Origin: Ovis canadensis
Taxonomy: Eukaryota > Chordata > Mammalia > Artiodactyla > Bovidae
Assembly: GCF_042477335.2 (NCBI RefSeq)
Contig: NC_091260.1
Location: 50,301,001-50,365,000, forward strand
Reading direction: 5' to 3'
DNA length: 64,000 nt
Part shown: positions 40,801 to 55,800 of the stretch, one piece after another
Layout of the letters: each line of letters begins with the position of its first letter
How positions within the stretch are numbered: position 1 is the stretch's first letter
Program-made: the position numbers and the translations under genes
Notes under the pieces: generated by a model
Told to the model about the DNA's origin: nothing
Database searches by the model: none
The model's input: only the letters and a program-made list of their open reading frames with translations

Positions 40801-43800
40801 GAAAAAGCCTGTTTTTTTAATAGTGAAATTTCTTTGAACACATTTTAGTCTTTTTTAAAATCAGATTTCTCTTTTGATATTACTGTTATATTTTTTGGAC
40901 TCTGAATGTTCGGTTCTAACAAGTGTTTAGAGATCATTTAGTCCAGCTCCCTCATTTGCAAGACAGGTAGTCAAGGCATTAAAAAATGATAGGTATGACT
41001 ATAACAGTGGAGAGAGTCTTTATTGTCAATCAGTTTTAGTGATTAAATGATCTTTAATTTGTCTTTTCAAACTTAATTTTGCTACAGAAGTGCCCCAAAT
41101 CACATGGAATTAACATTGACTGGTAAGCCCAAAGGTAAAAAGAAAATATATAATCAAAAGGAAAACCCTAAAAGAAAAGAAGATTGCGAAAAGTTATTAC
41201 AAAATGCACTTCCTGTAATAGGTGTTTGGGAATTTGAACGTGACGATGACGAATATATTAAATTCCTTGAACTCTTCTTGAGTTATGTTCTTGAAAGAGA
41301 CCTACTTGGTTCCAAGGATGCTGGCATTCCATTTCTAACTAGTTTTTCTGGACATCTTAGAGAACATGAACTTAATTCTTTCCTCTTTGATGTACATACA
41401 ACATTAAAACGACGTCACAGCAAAACCAGAAGCCAGAATGTGTTCAGAGCCGGCTCCTGCTTTGTTGTTGCTCCTGAGTCATATGAGTGTGAAAAATCAG
41501 AAAACCAGACACTTTCAGCTTCCGTACTAGCTAATCAAGGGATCAGGCGTTTTTCCGAGAACCCTTTGAATGAAGTCAATAAAAATGAAGGGAAGAGTGG
41601 GTTGTTCGGTTTAAAACAGAAGTCAGTTTATAGAGTACAAGATGACAGTGCAGAGAAAACTTTAATACAGAGATTGTCAAACCGTAGTGTTTGCATTCCC
41701 AAATCCACTGAAACTAGAAGATGTATTTTCAAAGCCATTCAATGTAATGATATTAACCCTCAAGAAGATCTTCCTGTAGCACTAAATAACATGTGTGGCA
41801 ATACAAGAAGGCTATTGGAATGGATGATAAGATGGTCTGATAAAAGACTGCTCTGTGACTCTGGACTCACCGAGCCATCCTGTGAGTACAGTCCTGTCAT
41901 TCGTGTGAAGACCTCAACAGCCGCCATTCTTACATCATTGTGGCTTTTGGAACAACCCTATTTTGCTACATATAAGGCAAAAAATGCCGTCATTAAGGTA
42001 AATGCTTGAATTGCTTATGATTAGATACAAATTAGAATTCTTATTTTAGATTAAAACCGTGTTTGTACTTCCCTACCTAATAAAGAATCAATAAGTGACA
42101 GAATTGATGACAATGCTAATTATAATCTGTATCACCTTATATTTTAAAGTAGTTCCTTTAATTCTTAGAAATTATTTATTAGGGTTAAAGTACTTTCATA
42201 GAGGCTGTGAGACTTTGAGGTTCCATGTGTGTCTATAAAAAAGAAAAAAAGGAAGTTTCATGGTGGACTAGTGGTTAGAATTTGGCACTGTTTGTGTCAT
42301 GGACCCACTTCAGTCCCTGTTCAGGGAACTGAGCTTCTGCAAGCTGTATGGCATGGCCAAAATAAAAAAAGAGATAATTTTAAGTGATATTACAAGTGGT
42401 TGTTACATTTATATTATTGCTAAATATCTTTATAATAGTAAGGAAAGTGAAATGAAAGCAACTTTACATTTTTATTTCTGTTGTCCTACGGCCTGAAAAC
42501 ATGGGTGATTTACCTTTCAAGTTTGTAAGGCTGATTTCTTTTGAATACTTAAGGTAGTCAAGCTTGTTTTTTCTAGGTGGAATAATGAGTTAGCCATTGC
42601 TTTAGCATCAGATACTGAGTATGAGAAATGCAATGAATACTCGATAAATTAATAAGAGACTTAGTGAGAAGTTCTGTAGAAAGTATTAATAATCTAAAAA
42701 TATAATGAAAAGTAAGGGGTTCAGTAATGAATATTAAGTACTATTAATGGTTTGTTTTAGGTGCTAGAGAATAATTCCCCTGGGCCTCAGAATGGACCCA
42801 GTATAGAGAATGATTATAGAACAGATGCTGGCTGTTCTGTTGCAGTATCCGCTCAAGGTGGGACTGAGGAAATAAATGATCAAAATGAATCCTGTCAAAG
42901 TATCTTGAAGTAAGTTGCTGATTATAGATACTTTGTTTGATGATGTTTGGTCTTGAAGGAGAATTGAACCCTTGAAAGTTACGGAAATGAGTGTTTCTTT
43001 GACCTAGAGAAGCAGCAAGGAGTGCTTTATGAAATATTTCAATAATACATTACAAATTATGTTTCTTTCCATGTTAGTCTAGCGTATATCTTCTGAGACA
43101 GGAGCAAATTCATCCCAAGAGATCCCTTTATTATGTTCATTGACTTCCCGTGTCAAAGTTGAACTAACCATCTCATCCATTTTTACTTAATATATAGTAC
43201 TGTGAGGAATATATCCTTGAATACTAAAGCTGAAGGCTTGGTAGCAGGAAGATTCCTTTATGGGAATGGGAAATTTAGATAAGCCGAAATTATTCTAATC
43301 TGAGTAAATAAAAATGGGATATTCAGTTATTTATTGAACCTTTTAAAATTCATTTTTATTCTTCATTTTAACCTTTTATTGATATTCTGCTATGTGCCAT
43401 ATGTGGTTAAAAGAAAGACCTAATAAGTATGAAAGCTTAGTTTGTTCTTTTTCAATTAACTGCATCCGTTGAAAGCAAACTCTTTGTTCCCAAGTATGAG
43501 TTACGATTTTAGCTGCTTCATTTTTGTCAATAGAATGCCAACAGAAGGAAAAAATCCTGAAATAAAGGGAACCAAAGATGAGATTATTTCTGTCACTGAT
43601 ATTACTGAAAAAGAAGTTGTAAATATCGATGAGGATCTTTCAGAAGTAGAAGCATTTACACAGGAGGAAATGGATGTATACCCAACAGACCATGAAGGTC
43701 AGTTTATTTAGCTAATCTTTTTGTTTGACCTTACTGATTTGATAGGGTGAATGATTATGAGATAACTTAGTCTTATATCTAAATTGGTGTGTTTATAAAA

Positions 43801-46800
43801 TAGCCTAAATCCAGTTGTTTAAAGAGAATTTAATATTTTTGAAATGTTAAGCATATTAACTCTTAACTTGAGTTTGGAGTCTTTTGCCTTGCTGTGTTAA
43901 TTATTTTGAGTCTCTTCATTTCTGTGAACCAATCCTGTGAACCTTTCCTTGGGAGGTTTCTTTAAAACAGCAACTCTCAGAGCTTTATATGGAATTATAC
44001 ACACTGATCTAAGCCCTTTCAAGGTGTATCTGGACTCACTCGGTGAAGGGGAGTTGTCTCTAGGTGTTAAAAAATATTTTTGTAAGGAGGATAGGAAATG
44101 TTTTTGCCATCATGTTTCCTGTAATATTCCTGAACCTTCTGAAAAGTAAATTGATTAACTTTCAAAAGGTCTGTGTTTTCTTCCCTCTTGTTTCCCCATA
44201 GAGGATGCCAAAGAGTTTGCCAAAGAACCTGTTGAAAGTCCTAATATTGCCGTTTACACGCAGATGCAAACCTTACCACAGCATTTAGAAAAGGTAAGTG
44301 TGTAAATATGGATTGTTGTTGTTTTTTTAGTTGCTCAGTCGTGTCTGACTCTTTTGTGACCCTATGGACCGCAGCCCACCAGGCTCAACCGTCCATGGAA
44401 TTTCCCAGGCAAGAATGCTGGAATGGGTTGCCATTCTCTTCTCCAGGGGATCTTCCCAACCCAGGGATTGAACCTGTGTTTCCTGTGTTGGCAGACAGAT
44501 TCTTTACCACTGAGTCACTGGGAAGTCTTCGTAAATATAAAGTTACTTAAATCATACTATGGTAACACCATAGTGTTTTTATTCAGTATATCCAACCAAG
44601 GCTATTGTCTCTTAAAAGTATACTGTGAATCGTAAAGTATAGCCATGCAGCATTTTTCTTTCTCAGAAATTCTGTTACTACTAAGATTTAATACTTTCAG
44701 GCAGTAAAGTGTTAATTACATAAATTGCTGTAGTAAATTAATTTGGCCAAGAGTGCTGCAGTGTTCCGTACTCAAAATGTATAAGTTTGTCAGTAGTGTG
44801 CAGTTTTTGCGCATACATGCACTTTTATGTATTATTTGTTTTCTCAAAACACTATACACTAGATTTCCAGGTAAGACACAGACATTTCCAATTATTGAAA
44901 CAATTCCTTTAAGAGGGATTAGGTTTTTATTTTTTCTCATTTTGTAGTTGTTTTCACAGTGTACAGTTGGCCCTTAAACAACATGGCATTTAGGGGCTTC
45001 GACCCCCCCATGCAGTCAGGAATGCATGTCCAGTCGTCCCTTAGTGTTCACAGAGGATTGGTTCCTGGGCCTGGTGTGGATTCAGCCAACCCCCAGATTG
45101 TGTAGTAATGTATTTATTAGAAAAAACAAATCTGCGTATCAGTGTACCTGCTCAGTGCAAACCCAAGTTGTTCAACGTTCTGTTGTACTTAGGTAGTAAT
45201 ACGTGTGTAATTTACAGATACATCATAAATACACTGTAAACGATTTCTAGTGGCATCATTTGTCTTTGCAGTTTAATATGCTCAGTGGCTTAAGGCGATG
45301 GGCTTGAGGCATCACAGGATGAAGGTCTGGTCAGAGCAGGACTGGGAGGACATTTCAGTGTTTGGTTTCTCACTTGCTTTCAGACTGTTTTTGTTCAGGC
45401 GAGTGGTAATGTGAAACCCAAGGTACCAAAGACAACAATACCCGTTTCACCTCTTTGCTTTTTTGGGTGCTATTAATTTTAGCAGCATTCCACAGGAGAG
45501 GTTCAGTGTCCAAGGGAAGAACCATTGGAGATGTGTATGGAGGAGGAATCAACTGAACAGAAAGGGTAAGGGGGAAAAGTCTTGGGGAGCTTTCAGGGCT
45601 CACTGCGATTCACGTGGTGAAGAGGGTTCTTTTTCCTCATGATTGACAGTATATGTTTTACAGTGATACTGTGTTCCTAGTGAAATGGTAACTTCAGTTT
45701 AATAGCAATGGTAATGATGATTTTTAGTAAATGTTATACTTCTAAATTTTGATAGAGTGAGGTAAAGATGTCTAAAATACCTTTTGTTCTCCTATCACTA
45801 TCAGTCTTAAAATACAGCTAGAAATATTTGGAGTTTATTCACCTGCTAGTTAAGGCCCTCCCTTTCCCTACTAGTTTCACTTTTATTGGGTAAAAGTAAA
45901 GAATCATGTTGGTCATAACATATGTGTATGATCTTTCACTATTGTGGTATGATCATTGCACACTGTCCGCGGGGCTTCAGTGGACACGTACTCTGCTTGC
46001 CAGCTTATTATTGCTTCAAGGATAGCTGAAGACAGTTTTCATATGTTGCAATTTGGGCATGATTTCTTGTTAGGATTTTTAAAGTTTTGAATTTTTAGAA
46101 TTACTTTGACTAAGGAAGGCAACTCAGTTAAATTCTCTTTCTCTTATGTACAAATTTTGTTCAGGCCTTCTGTGAATAATTAATAAAAGAATATATTTAA
46201 TGTCCTGTGTCTTTACAAGTAATATAAATATTTCTATTAATAAGAAACTAGTCATTGCAGTTTCAGATGTGATAATGAGCTCTGTAGTGTTCTGAGCAAA
46301 GTTTCTGCTTCTTCCCAGGTGAAGTTTGAGGTCCCAGCTAACTTCATTTCCACTCATTTTAGATTATATTATTTCTGTTGCCAAACATTTAATAATGTTC
46401 AAGTCATGTATTAAAGCCATCCAGACAAATTCTTTGCTTTTATTTGAATCTCTTACTATTGCTATGGAGACAAATGTAAATAGATTGTAATTATGAGCTA
46501 AGCATTACAGAAGATTAGAGGATGTTTATTTAGACTCTTAGATGGTTGAGCCTTAGATCACCTGTATCTTAGATAATGTAAAGAATATCTTCCTAACCGA
46601 TTTTTAATCTCTAATTATAGTATGATCGAAGCCTCTGCAGATCTTGAACATATCATTCCTCATTCATTTTGTGTAGATACAAATTCAGAAGTTTCTAGGT
46701 AAGCATTTTTGCCTACTGTACCATTCTGATATAATTACAAATAGAAAAGAGAAAAAAATGATGCCTGTTGTACCATTTTGAAACAATTACTAAACATCTT

Positions 46801-49800
46801 GACCAAAAACTAAGAAAGTAAAATGAAATCAACATTACGCATTGAAAGATCAATATAGGTATCCATTTCTCACAACTTTATGTTTCTCGCTGAAAGATTT
46901 TCCCGTAACAGTTGTGTTTTAAAGACATGCAGGAACTATTTTAGAACAAGTCTCTTCCAAAAAGGAGAAGTCATGGGTATGTTATTGAAAGAGGTAGTTC
47001 TTGCTCATGTTCAGCCTTTAGCAGATTTCTCATGAAATATCAAATGCCTTTAATTCTCTCATAGAAGAGTCATCCGGTTCTGTCTTTTGAATTTCTTTTC
47101 CAATGGTTGAAGTGTATAAATGGTGTTGAAATCAGAGAATGATACAGCATAAATTTGCTTTAGAAAAATTCTCCATAATTAAAATTTATCTCCTTGCTAC
47201 TTATTAAAAAGCAGAGGCCAATAAAGTTGTTAAAACAGGCAAGTAAGTTGTAATGTCTGTTCTTCATGGATCTCCCAAATAGAATTCTGTTATTGAGCAC
47301 ATGCTTAATAAAAAGGCTCAAATTATTGCTGAAACGGAATGAGTGTAAATCCAAATAAATCTAAACACAGTTTAATTCGTTATTTTCTGTTTAGAGACAG
47401 TGATCAGTTCATTTGGACATGATATTACCTGCTCCCTATATTGATTTACTTGTAAAACATTGAATACCTCTTGTGTTTTAAGGAATCATCCTCAAACAAT
47501 CATTTTATTTAAAACAAAAACTTACTTTGACTTTTCATTTTTATTTCTAAATAAGCATTTTTTGTTAGGATTTAGTTATTATTGTAAACTCTCTGATTTG
47601 TTTGGAAATGAAATATTCACAATACTATTGTTTCACATTTATTGAAGAACAGCAGGAGTTTGCTCTACCCATGTTAGAATTAAACATGTTTTTAAAATAT
47701 GTTATTTATTTATTTCTGGCTCTGCTGGTTCTTTGTTGCTGTGCGAACTTCTCTCTAGATGCTCAAGTGGGGACTAGTCTTTAGTTGTGACGCTCAGGCT
47801 TCTCATTGCACTGACTTCACAGGCTCTAGGGCACGTGCGCTTGGAAGTTGTGGTTCCCAGGCTCTCGAGCACAGGCTCAGTGGATGTGGCATACGGGCAT
47901 AGTTGCTCCGTGGCATGTCAGGGTTTGAACCTGTGTCTCCTGCATTGGCAAGTGGATTCTTTACCAGTGAGACACCAGGGAAGCCCAGAATTAAACATAT
48001 TTCTTAACCCATACTTTCCACAGTTTTCTTAAATCCACTCCGATCTTTAAATTTAATCCAGGAAGTATATTCCTAAGCCAAATGACATCATCTGTCCAGC
48101 TGATCAGAATGATTGCACAGGTCTCAAACTCAGATGCCTACAGGTACCAGGCAAGTAAAATAAATGTGTGAGCTGACCTGGGCATTGTAACACCATAGGG
48201 CGGGGGCCATGGCTGGCTAGACATCACATGTCCCTTGGTTATGGCATTTGAATGAACAACTCTGCTGATGACAACTGTGTCTGGGGGCTAAGGGATATAC
48301 AGTGAGATAGGCTTTAGGGTTTAAATTTCCTGAAAATTTCCAGAAAGCTTTTAAAATAGAATAAAAAAGTAGGATCAAAATACTCAGCTCATGAACACCT
48401 AATGTGGTTTTTTTTTCCTTGATTAATGTGTGCTTTTTATTTATATGCTTCCACATAGTACTCCAGTCTCTGCATGTAAAGATAAATCTTCCTCAGCTCC
48501 ACCTTTGGCATCAAATGGAGTCACAGTGGCTTCACAAACACCTGGACCAACAGCTCAGCCAACCCAGAGAAATGAACCCAGCGCTCAGTTATCGCAGTCT
48601 TCCAATTCTGTTAGGCAAATGCTCCAAGATGAAATGTTTAAATTAGTTCAGGTAAGCACATCTCCGTTTAACCCATTAAGTCTACACATGGTGTTTACCT
48701 CAGGTTTTAAACTACGAACAAACTTTCGGAGTCTGACGAGTTCAAGTTAAATCGCAGGGTTTCCCTGCTTGGGGCACTTTTCCTTTGTTATTCAGAAGTC
48801 CTAATTCTAGGGCCTAGAGTCTCAACTGTGTTCCCTGCTTCTCCTGATGACTTCTTTTTTCTGAGCTTTTGGGAATCCAGAGCTGCTGACAAAAGTGAGG
48901 TGGCTGAGCAGACCAGCCAACCCCTGCTCAGAGGTATCTGAATCAGTTTATTTTCTGACACAGCCTGTCACATCATATTTGGTTTGAAATTGTCACCTGG
49001 ATTTAAAGTGTTGTGCACTTTGCCTTCCATCATCTTTTTCTCACCTGGTTATCCTTTTCTCTCTACCAGCAATTTAAAATTATTTCCCTTTCCCCTTTCT
49101 GCTGTATCGCTTATACATTAATTCCCTCACATCTGTTCTTTTCTTCATGTATTCTACATCCACTTTCATACCTTTTTATGTGATGCAGTGTATCATTTCT
49201 GTACCGGCAATTCGGGGCACTGATTTTCTCTTTGAATTTATGGGCCCTGATAACAAAGACTTTTTCAGCATGCTCCACCATCCCATGGATCGTCTTGAAA
49301 CTGATTTTATTCTTACTCTTCTGAGTTTCTTATTTCCCTTTTCTCTTTAGTAGCATCACCTATTTTACCAGGTTAAAGTTTAATTTTTTGTTTATAATTT
49401 TCATATATTACTTATTTTTTATTTATTGGCCAAACTGCATGTGGAATCTCAGATCCCTGACCAGAGCTTGAACTCGTGACCCCTGCAGTGGAAGTGCAGA
49501 GCCCCAGCCACTGGACTGCCAGGAAGCCCCCTGCTTAAAGGTTTAGAGGCATTTGTCAAACTTGTTTTCTGGATTACCTAGAGTCTTTGCTGGTCACTTC
49601 CCTGAATATTTAACAAGTTCTCAAGATAATTCCGATACACACAAAAGATAAAGAGTCACTGTCTTAGAGAGCCATCTTTCCCCTTTCACTGGGCACTGTC
49701 TTCTTGATTCTTTTGCCTACGTTGTATGTCTGTTTCTTTTTTTTTTTTTCTTTTTTGGTTTTACCAGTTTGTTGCTACCAACCTGCCTCCCTCCATCCTC

Positions 49801-52800
49801 CTCGTGTGAGTGCTCAGTCATGTAACCCCGTGGACTGCAGCCCGCCAGGCTTCTCTGCCCGTGCATTTTTCCAGGGAAGAACACTGGAGTGGGTTGCCAT
49901 TTCCTTCCCCATATTTGCTATTTCTGTAGCTGTTACCAACCTTATATTCTTAGAACTTCACACTTCTATTGTCTTAAAGATGCATTTCTGAGATCTTCTC
50001 CAGATATTGTTCTAACACTGTTACTTTTCTGTTCTAAAAATCTTCAGTGAATTTCAGGTACAAATTTATATACTCTATGATGTCAATCATGTTAAAATAC
50101 AAAGAGTAAAAGGAGACTGCCAAAAATGTTAATACTACTTATCTTTGGGAATAGGATTGTGTATCATTTTTTATTTCCTTTTTTATGCTTCTTTTTTTAA
50201 TGTAATAAGCATGTATTTCTTTTATAATTGAAGGGAACATCCATGTTTTATTAAATTTGTTTTTAATTGAAAGGTAATTGCTTTACAATATTGTATTGGT
50301 TTCTGTCATACATCAACACGAATCAGCCATGGAAGTATCTATGTCTCCTCCCTCTTGAACCTCCCACCCCATCCCACCCCTCGAGGTTGTTACAGAGCCT
50401 GGGTTTGAGTTCCTTAGTCATACAGCAAATTCCCATTGGCTATCTAGTTTACTTATGGTAATGTATATATTTCCGTGTTACTCTCTCCATTCTTCCCACC
50501 CTCTTTCTTCTTTCCTCCCCCGACTGCCCCATGTCCATAAGTCTGGGGAACCTAAATTTTTTTTTAAAAAGGCCTGCAGGGTTTCCTTCTTGGCTTATTT
50601 TATAAAGTACAGCTATCTTCCCTCTTTTCCCTCCATACTCTCCCAAGTCTAGTGGTCCTCAGAGTGTGGGCTCTGAACCCTTAGCATCAGCATCACTGAG
50701 ATATTTGACACACAGGTTGTCAGGCCCCCATTTCAGACCGATTGGAATCAGACTCTGGGGATGGTGCTCATCAAAGAGTGCAAGTCCTCAGGTGACGCTG
50801 ACGCTGCAGCTGGGGAACCACTGTGCTCGCCTCTCTGCTCATTAGCGGTAAATTTCCTGCTCCATCCAAGCCAGTGTGTGTACTAGTGATCCGGAAGCTT
50901 TTCTGCACATTGAAGTCACCTCATCATCCTACAAACTACTCATCCTGGCTCAGATCCCCCGGAGGCTCTGATTTTATTGGCATGGGGTGTGACCTGGCCA
51001 TGGGGATTTTTTAACTGCTCCTCAAGTGATTCTGTTGGGCGAGGTTTGTCAACCATTGTGCATACCTTTCACTTTGTGCATTGCCTTTCATTCGAATGGC
51101 CCTTTCACAGGAATTCCTCCCTCTTCACCTGTTTCCTGATCTCTACTTTTTTCTTTCGTGAAAACCTGTTCACACACCCATTTAGGAATTCTTCTTTAAT
51201 TATCCTCACCCACAAAATAAATAAAGATTTTAAAAATTTCGGCAATCTAGTTATCCTCACCTGCTCCATCAGCTCACTCCTTTATGATCCCTGGGATATT
51301 TGTGTAAACTGCTTCGCAGATGGCCTCAAGTCGCATTATGAGTTCATAGTCCTAGTTGACTCCTCCTTGAAGACAGGAAGCTATTCTTCTTTTCCATTTT
51401 TTTTTTTTTTTAGATCTCTCCCAGCTATGCTTCATACTCAGCACTTATGGTTGTGACAGATACTAAGATGGAAGTATGACTATTTTGGAATACTCAGATA
51501 ATTGTTGCTTTTTGGGTCTTTTCATTAGACTTTAAGATGTTTCTGTAATTTTTATTTTATTCTAGCTGCAACAGATCAACTTCATGAGCCTAATGCAAAT
51601 AGTAGGATCATCCTTCGCAAACCTCCCAGATATTCATCAACTTCTCCAACAGTCTCAGTCTGTGCATTTGGTGGGAAGCCAAGGATCAAACCCCACGAGA
51701 GGGAGTAATGATGTTGGAGACACCAGTAGAAATCTGAAGGAGAGATTTTTCATTAAACCACAACCCATGGGAGAGTATGCCAGAGAGCCTGGCAAGAAGA
51801 GCCCACACTGCCATGAAGAAATTGTGCAATCCAATGAAAATAGTAATGGAAACTTAGAGGTAATGCATTTTAAAATACCACTGAAGTTTTCCTCATAGTT
51901 TCAGTGGTTGGTTATTTGAGAAAATGAGTTATTTAGTAGTTATTATATTCTACCCACTCTAAAACATATTGAACAATATTTACAAATAAGGAGTTTGTAA
52001 TATATTTTAAAATTACATCATAGTTTTTCCTCTCTCTTCCAGAATGTTCCACATGGGAGTGTTCCTTTTTGTCAATCAGAAGGTCAGCCCCAGAATAGAG
52101 GACTAACTCTAGCATCTCACAGCTTACCAGCCGCTTCTTTGTCTCCAGTCCCTGCTGGAAACAGTCACCTCCACCTTTTGTCTGCATCTTCTGCCATTCC
52201 AAAGACACCTAGACTTATCCCCACTGGAAATACTTCCCGACCTGGTGATGGTTTCCCTTTGCTTCAGTTTCAGCCCAAGCCTGAGTTTCAGCCCATTTCC
52301 TTTCAGACAGAAAGAGTTCCTCAGCTTCCCTTCAGTCCTCTGCCAAAGCCTAGAGAGGCTTGGGGATTATCTGATTTCTCACAGCCTCCTTTGCCAAAGA
52401 CAGCAATGGCCACTACTTCAGTGTCCCATTTGAATCTGAGCCAGTATAATACTGAAGCCATAAAAAAAGCAGCTGAGCCGAAAAAATGGGCAGAAACAAT
52501 AATTAAAGAAATCCCAAAGCATGTGAACTTGGATCCGTGTGTTGGACAAGAAAACTTGACACCTCAACAGGACTCTAAAACATTTATGCAACCAGAAAAA
52601 ATGTTTGATGTTAAACCAGGACCCTTTGAGATATCTTCTCAGAATTCCTCTGGACTTCCTTTATTGTACCTGCAACTTAAACCTCCTTACTTGTTTTCTT
52701 CTACCTCAAGAGCATCCATTACAGTTCCATCCATACCTATTAGAACTATGGCAGAAGAAAGAAAATGCCCAAGATTATCACTACTTCATTCATGTCTAGG

Positions 52801-55800
52801 CCCAGAAAATATGGTAATGATTTTTGCAGAGTGTTGCAAAAGCACATTCCTGCATTTTTCATAGCATAAATGTATACTCAATGAAAAGTTTAACACATTT
52901 ATTTTTCAAAAAATAATGCTTCTGTTACTGGAAATAATATACAGATTTGATTTAAACTAATACTTGGGTATCTTACAGGTTTTAGGGCTTCCCAGGTGGC
53001 ACTAGTGGTAAAGAACCTGCCTGCCAGTACAGGAGACATAAGACTCATGGGTTTGATCCCTGGGTGGGGAAGATCCCCTGGAGAAGGAAATGGCAACCCA
53101 CTCCGGGATTCTTTCCTGGAGAATCCCATGGACAGGAGCCTGGTAGGCTGCAGTACATGAGATCGCAGAGTTGGACACGACTGAAGCAATTAAGCACGCA
53201 CAGAGGTTTTAGGTCTTGTACATCAGTACCAGCGTTTTCTAGACTCTTTCATAGATATGTCTGAGATCCTGCTCAGAGAAATAAGTAAAACAGTATGACC
53301 AGTATTCTTATTTATACATGTAGGGGAGCGTGTATATGTGTATGTGTTTCTGTCTAGAGTGAGAGAGCATTGTTTGAGGTTCCTAGTAATTGTACTATGA
53401 TTTCCTTCAAATCTATTACAGGTTAAAATTGTTAAATAGACCCAGATCTGTAAGTAGTTTTACTTATTAAAAAAATGTTTCTTTTTTTAAATACTTAAAA
53501 CACAAAGATTAGATCTTTATAAACCCACCAAATCCTGTTTAAAGTTGTAACCTTTGATTAATGAGATTCAGACTGTTCAGGTTCTACTTCTGTTAAGTCA
53601 GTATAGTTGAGTAATTCATTCTCTGGTACCCTTCTAAGTTTCTAAAATGGTACTGGGAAAAGAAGTGGTCATTCCTTAGAAAAAATACTTATCATGCCTC
53701 CTTTTCTTCTGAACATATTATAAACAAAAGGAAAGAATTGAAGGAGTAAAGAAGTATATGTTTTTGGAAGGTTTTAAAGACTTTTTTAAAAAATTAAAAT
53801 AGTATAATAAACCCCCAAGTTATCCCATCACCCAACAACAGTCGTTACCAACGTATCGCTTATTTGTTCCATCCATAATCTCCACCCCTGTGCATCCTCC
53901 CAGTTCCAAAGAATTTTAAATCCAAGCTAGGCATTATTTAACTTAATTTGTAATGGTAAGAAGTAAGATTCTTAATATGAAAAAGAAATTAAGAAAATGA
54001 GAACTTGTAGAAAAGTTTCTGAAATGCTCAGTATAAAGTTTCAGAAATGATTTCTAAAATCATTTATACTTTAAGATCTGGATACTCATTGTACTCATTG
54101 TTAACTGACATGTTCTGTCACTTGCACATCTTAGTTTAAACAAACGTTTCTCTCAGTTTTTATTAACATGTTGTCTAGTTGACATGTTTGTGAGTTTAAA
54201 TTACTGTCCTTTTGTTTCTTTTCTATAGTACCAAAAACCACAACTTATTCCACTTGAAAACCTCATTGCATTTAAACAAAGGCAACAGAACTGGACACAT
54301 AATTTCTTTGAACAAGGTGATCCTGGACATCTCCAGCTTCTAAAGGTCAAAATAGAATCATCTGAATTGAGACAAGGGAAGGACAGTAAAAAAAGGCAAG
54401 TTTTAAGTGAAATTTTATTTGAGCATATACCTGCAAACATACGACAAGCTTATTATTAGTGACAATAATACAGTTAAATAGATGGAAATTACCTGGTTCA
54501 ACCTCTCAGCCTATACATGATTGCATATTCAGTTTCCTTGTCAAGTATCATGCGTTTGAATACATCTTGTGATGAGAAAAATTCCTATAATGTGAGATAC
54601 AAATACTAGTATTTTTTACATGCTATTAAGGAATTCTTTCCTGGCATTCAGTAGGCTGGAGGTTTCTTTTACCTTTTTCTCTAACAGAATGAGCAATCAT
54701 CTTTTGCAGCAAATATTTGGTATCATGAAATATTCTTTTTTTTTTTTCATGAAATATTCTATATACTGTTCGATACACTGACATAATGTTTATTGTTATT
54801 CATCTTACTATATCTCCCAGACTCATACAGAGCACAGTGGTGTGAATTGTTTCAGGGCAGTAAGAAATGTGCATGTGAAAAGCAAGCCCGTGACTTTTCA
54901 TGAAGAGCATATATAGTGTTTCATTAATAGTGGATGCTCGAGACATGTATTCATGGTGGATTTTTACTTAGTCTAGAAAATATTTTTTAAAATTTCATGT
55001 TTATCAGGCCCTAAAATCTACTACCAGGGCTCTCTTTCCAGAAATGGTTCTTTCCTTCCATATTTTCTAAGTAAACCCTCTTCAAAGTAAGTTTTCCCTG
55101 TAGCTTTTTGGGCCTTCCTTCCTCCTCCCTGGGGTTCCCTCCTTGGAGCCTGAGTTTGCCTGACTTCTTTAAATAGGTCACTGGTGGTATCTAATAGGGT
55201 TTCCAGGGCCAGCTTCAAATCTGCCAAAAAGAGAATTTGAAAATTACCTGAAATGTGTAACTCTAACCTGAGTTTCCCATGACTAACAGAAAAGTCAGTT
55301 CAGTAGTAGGGAACTAGAAGTAACTTTCTTGTGTCTGACTTTTGCTTGTATTTATTCTAGCAGAATATCTTGCTAATTTAATTAAATGCCACAGAAAATA
55401 GTCTATTGACATAATTTTCATAACTGTCTTCCTATATAGCATGATACAGATGAAAAACTGATGTTCCTAAAATAGTAAAAATATGCTTTACACTGTGAAT
55501 TTTAACAGACAAAGACGACGAGCTGAAAGAGAACTGCAGGAAGAAAGATCAGAGAAACTAAGGAGAAAGCCAAGTGTGACTTTCCAGCCGGAGGACATCA
55601 TCATTAATGGCAACGATTCAGAAGTAGCTGTGAAGCCCCAGGTACAGAAACTAGCATGCATTCTTCCCTGGTCTGTGTGTACACAGAGCTCAGATTGTCT
55701 GTGGTTTATTTAGTCATCTGATTGCCAGAAGCTTCTGATTGTGACTAGGAGGATCTTAACAGCATATTGACCGGAGGCATATTAACACTTTTATGTTACC

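Noticed and set aside
48404..48646. Alternative frame over exon 32 (start 48404)
   Set aside because: It is out of phase with exons 31 and 33; the conserved frame is the other one.
50977..51456. A 159-codon frame in intron 32
   Set aside because: It spans a DNA-transposon relic and a pyrimidine-rich stretch and is Phe/Ser/Leu-rich as expected from T/C-rich DNA. It has no matching splice phases or domain.
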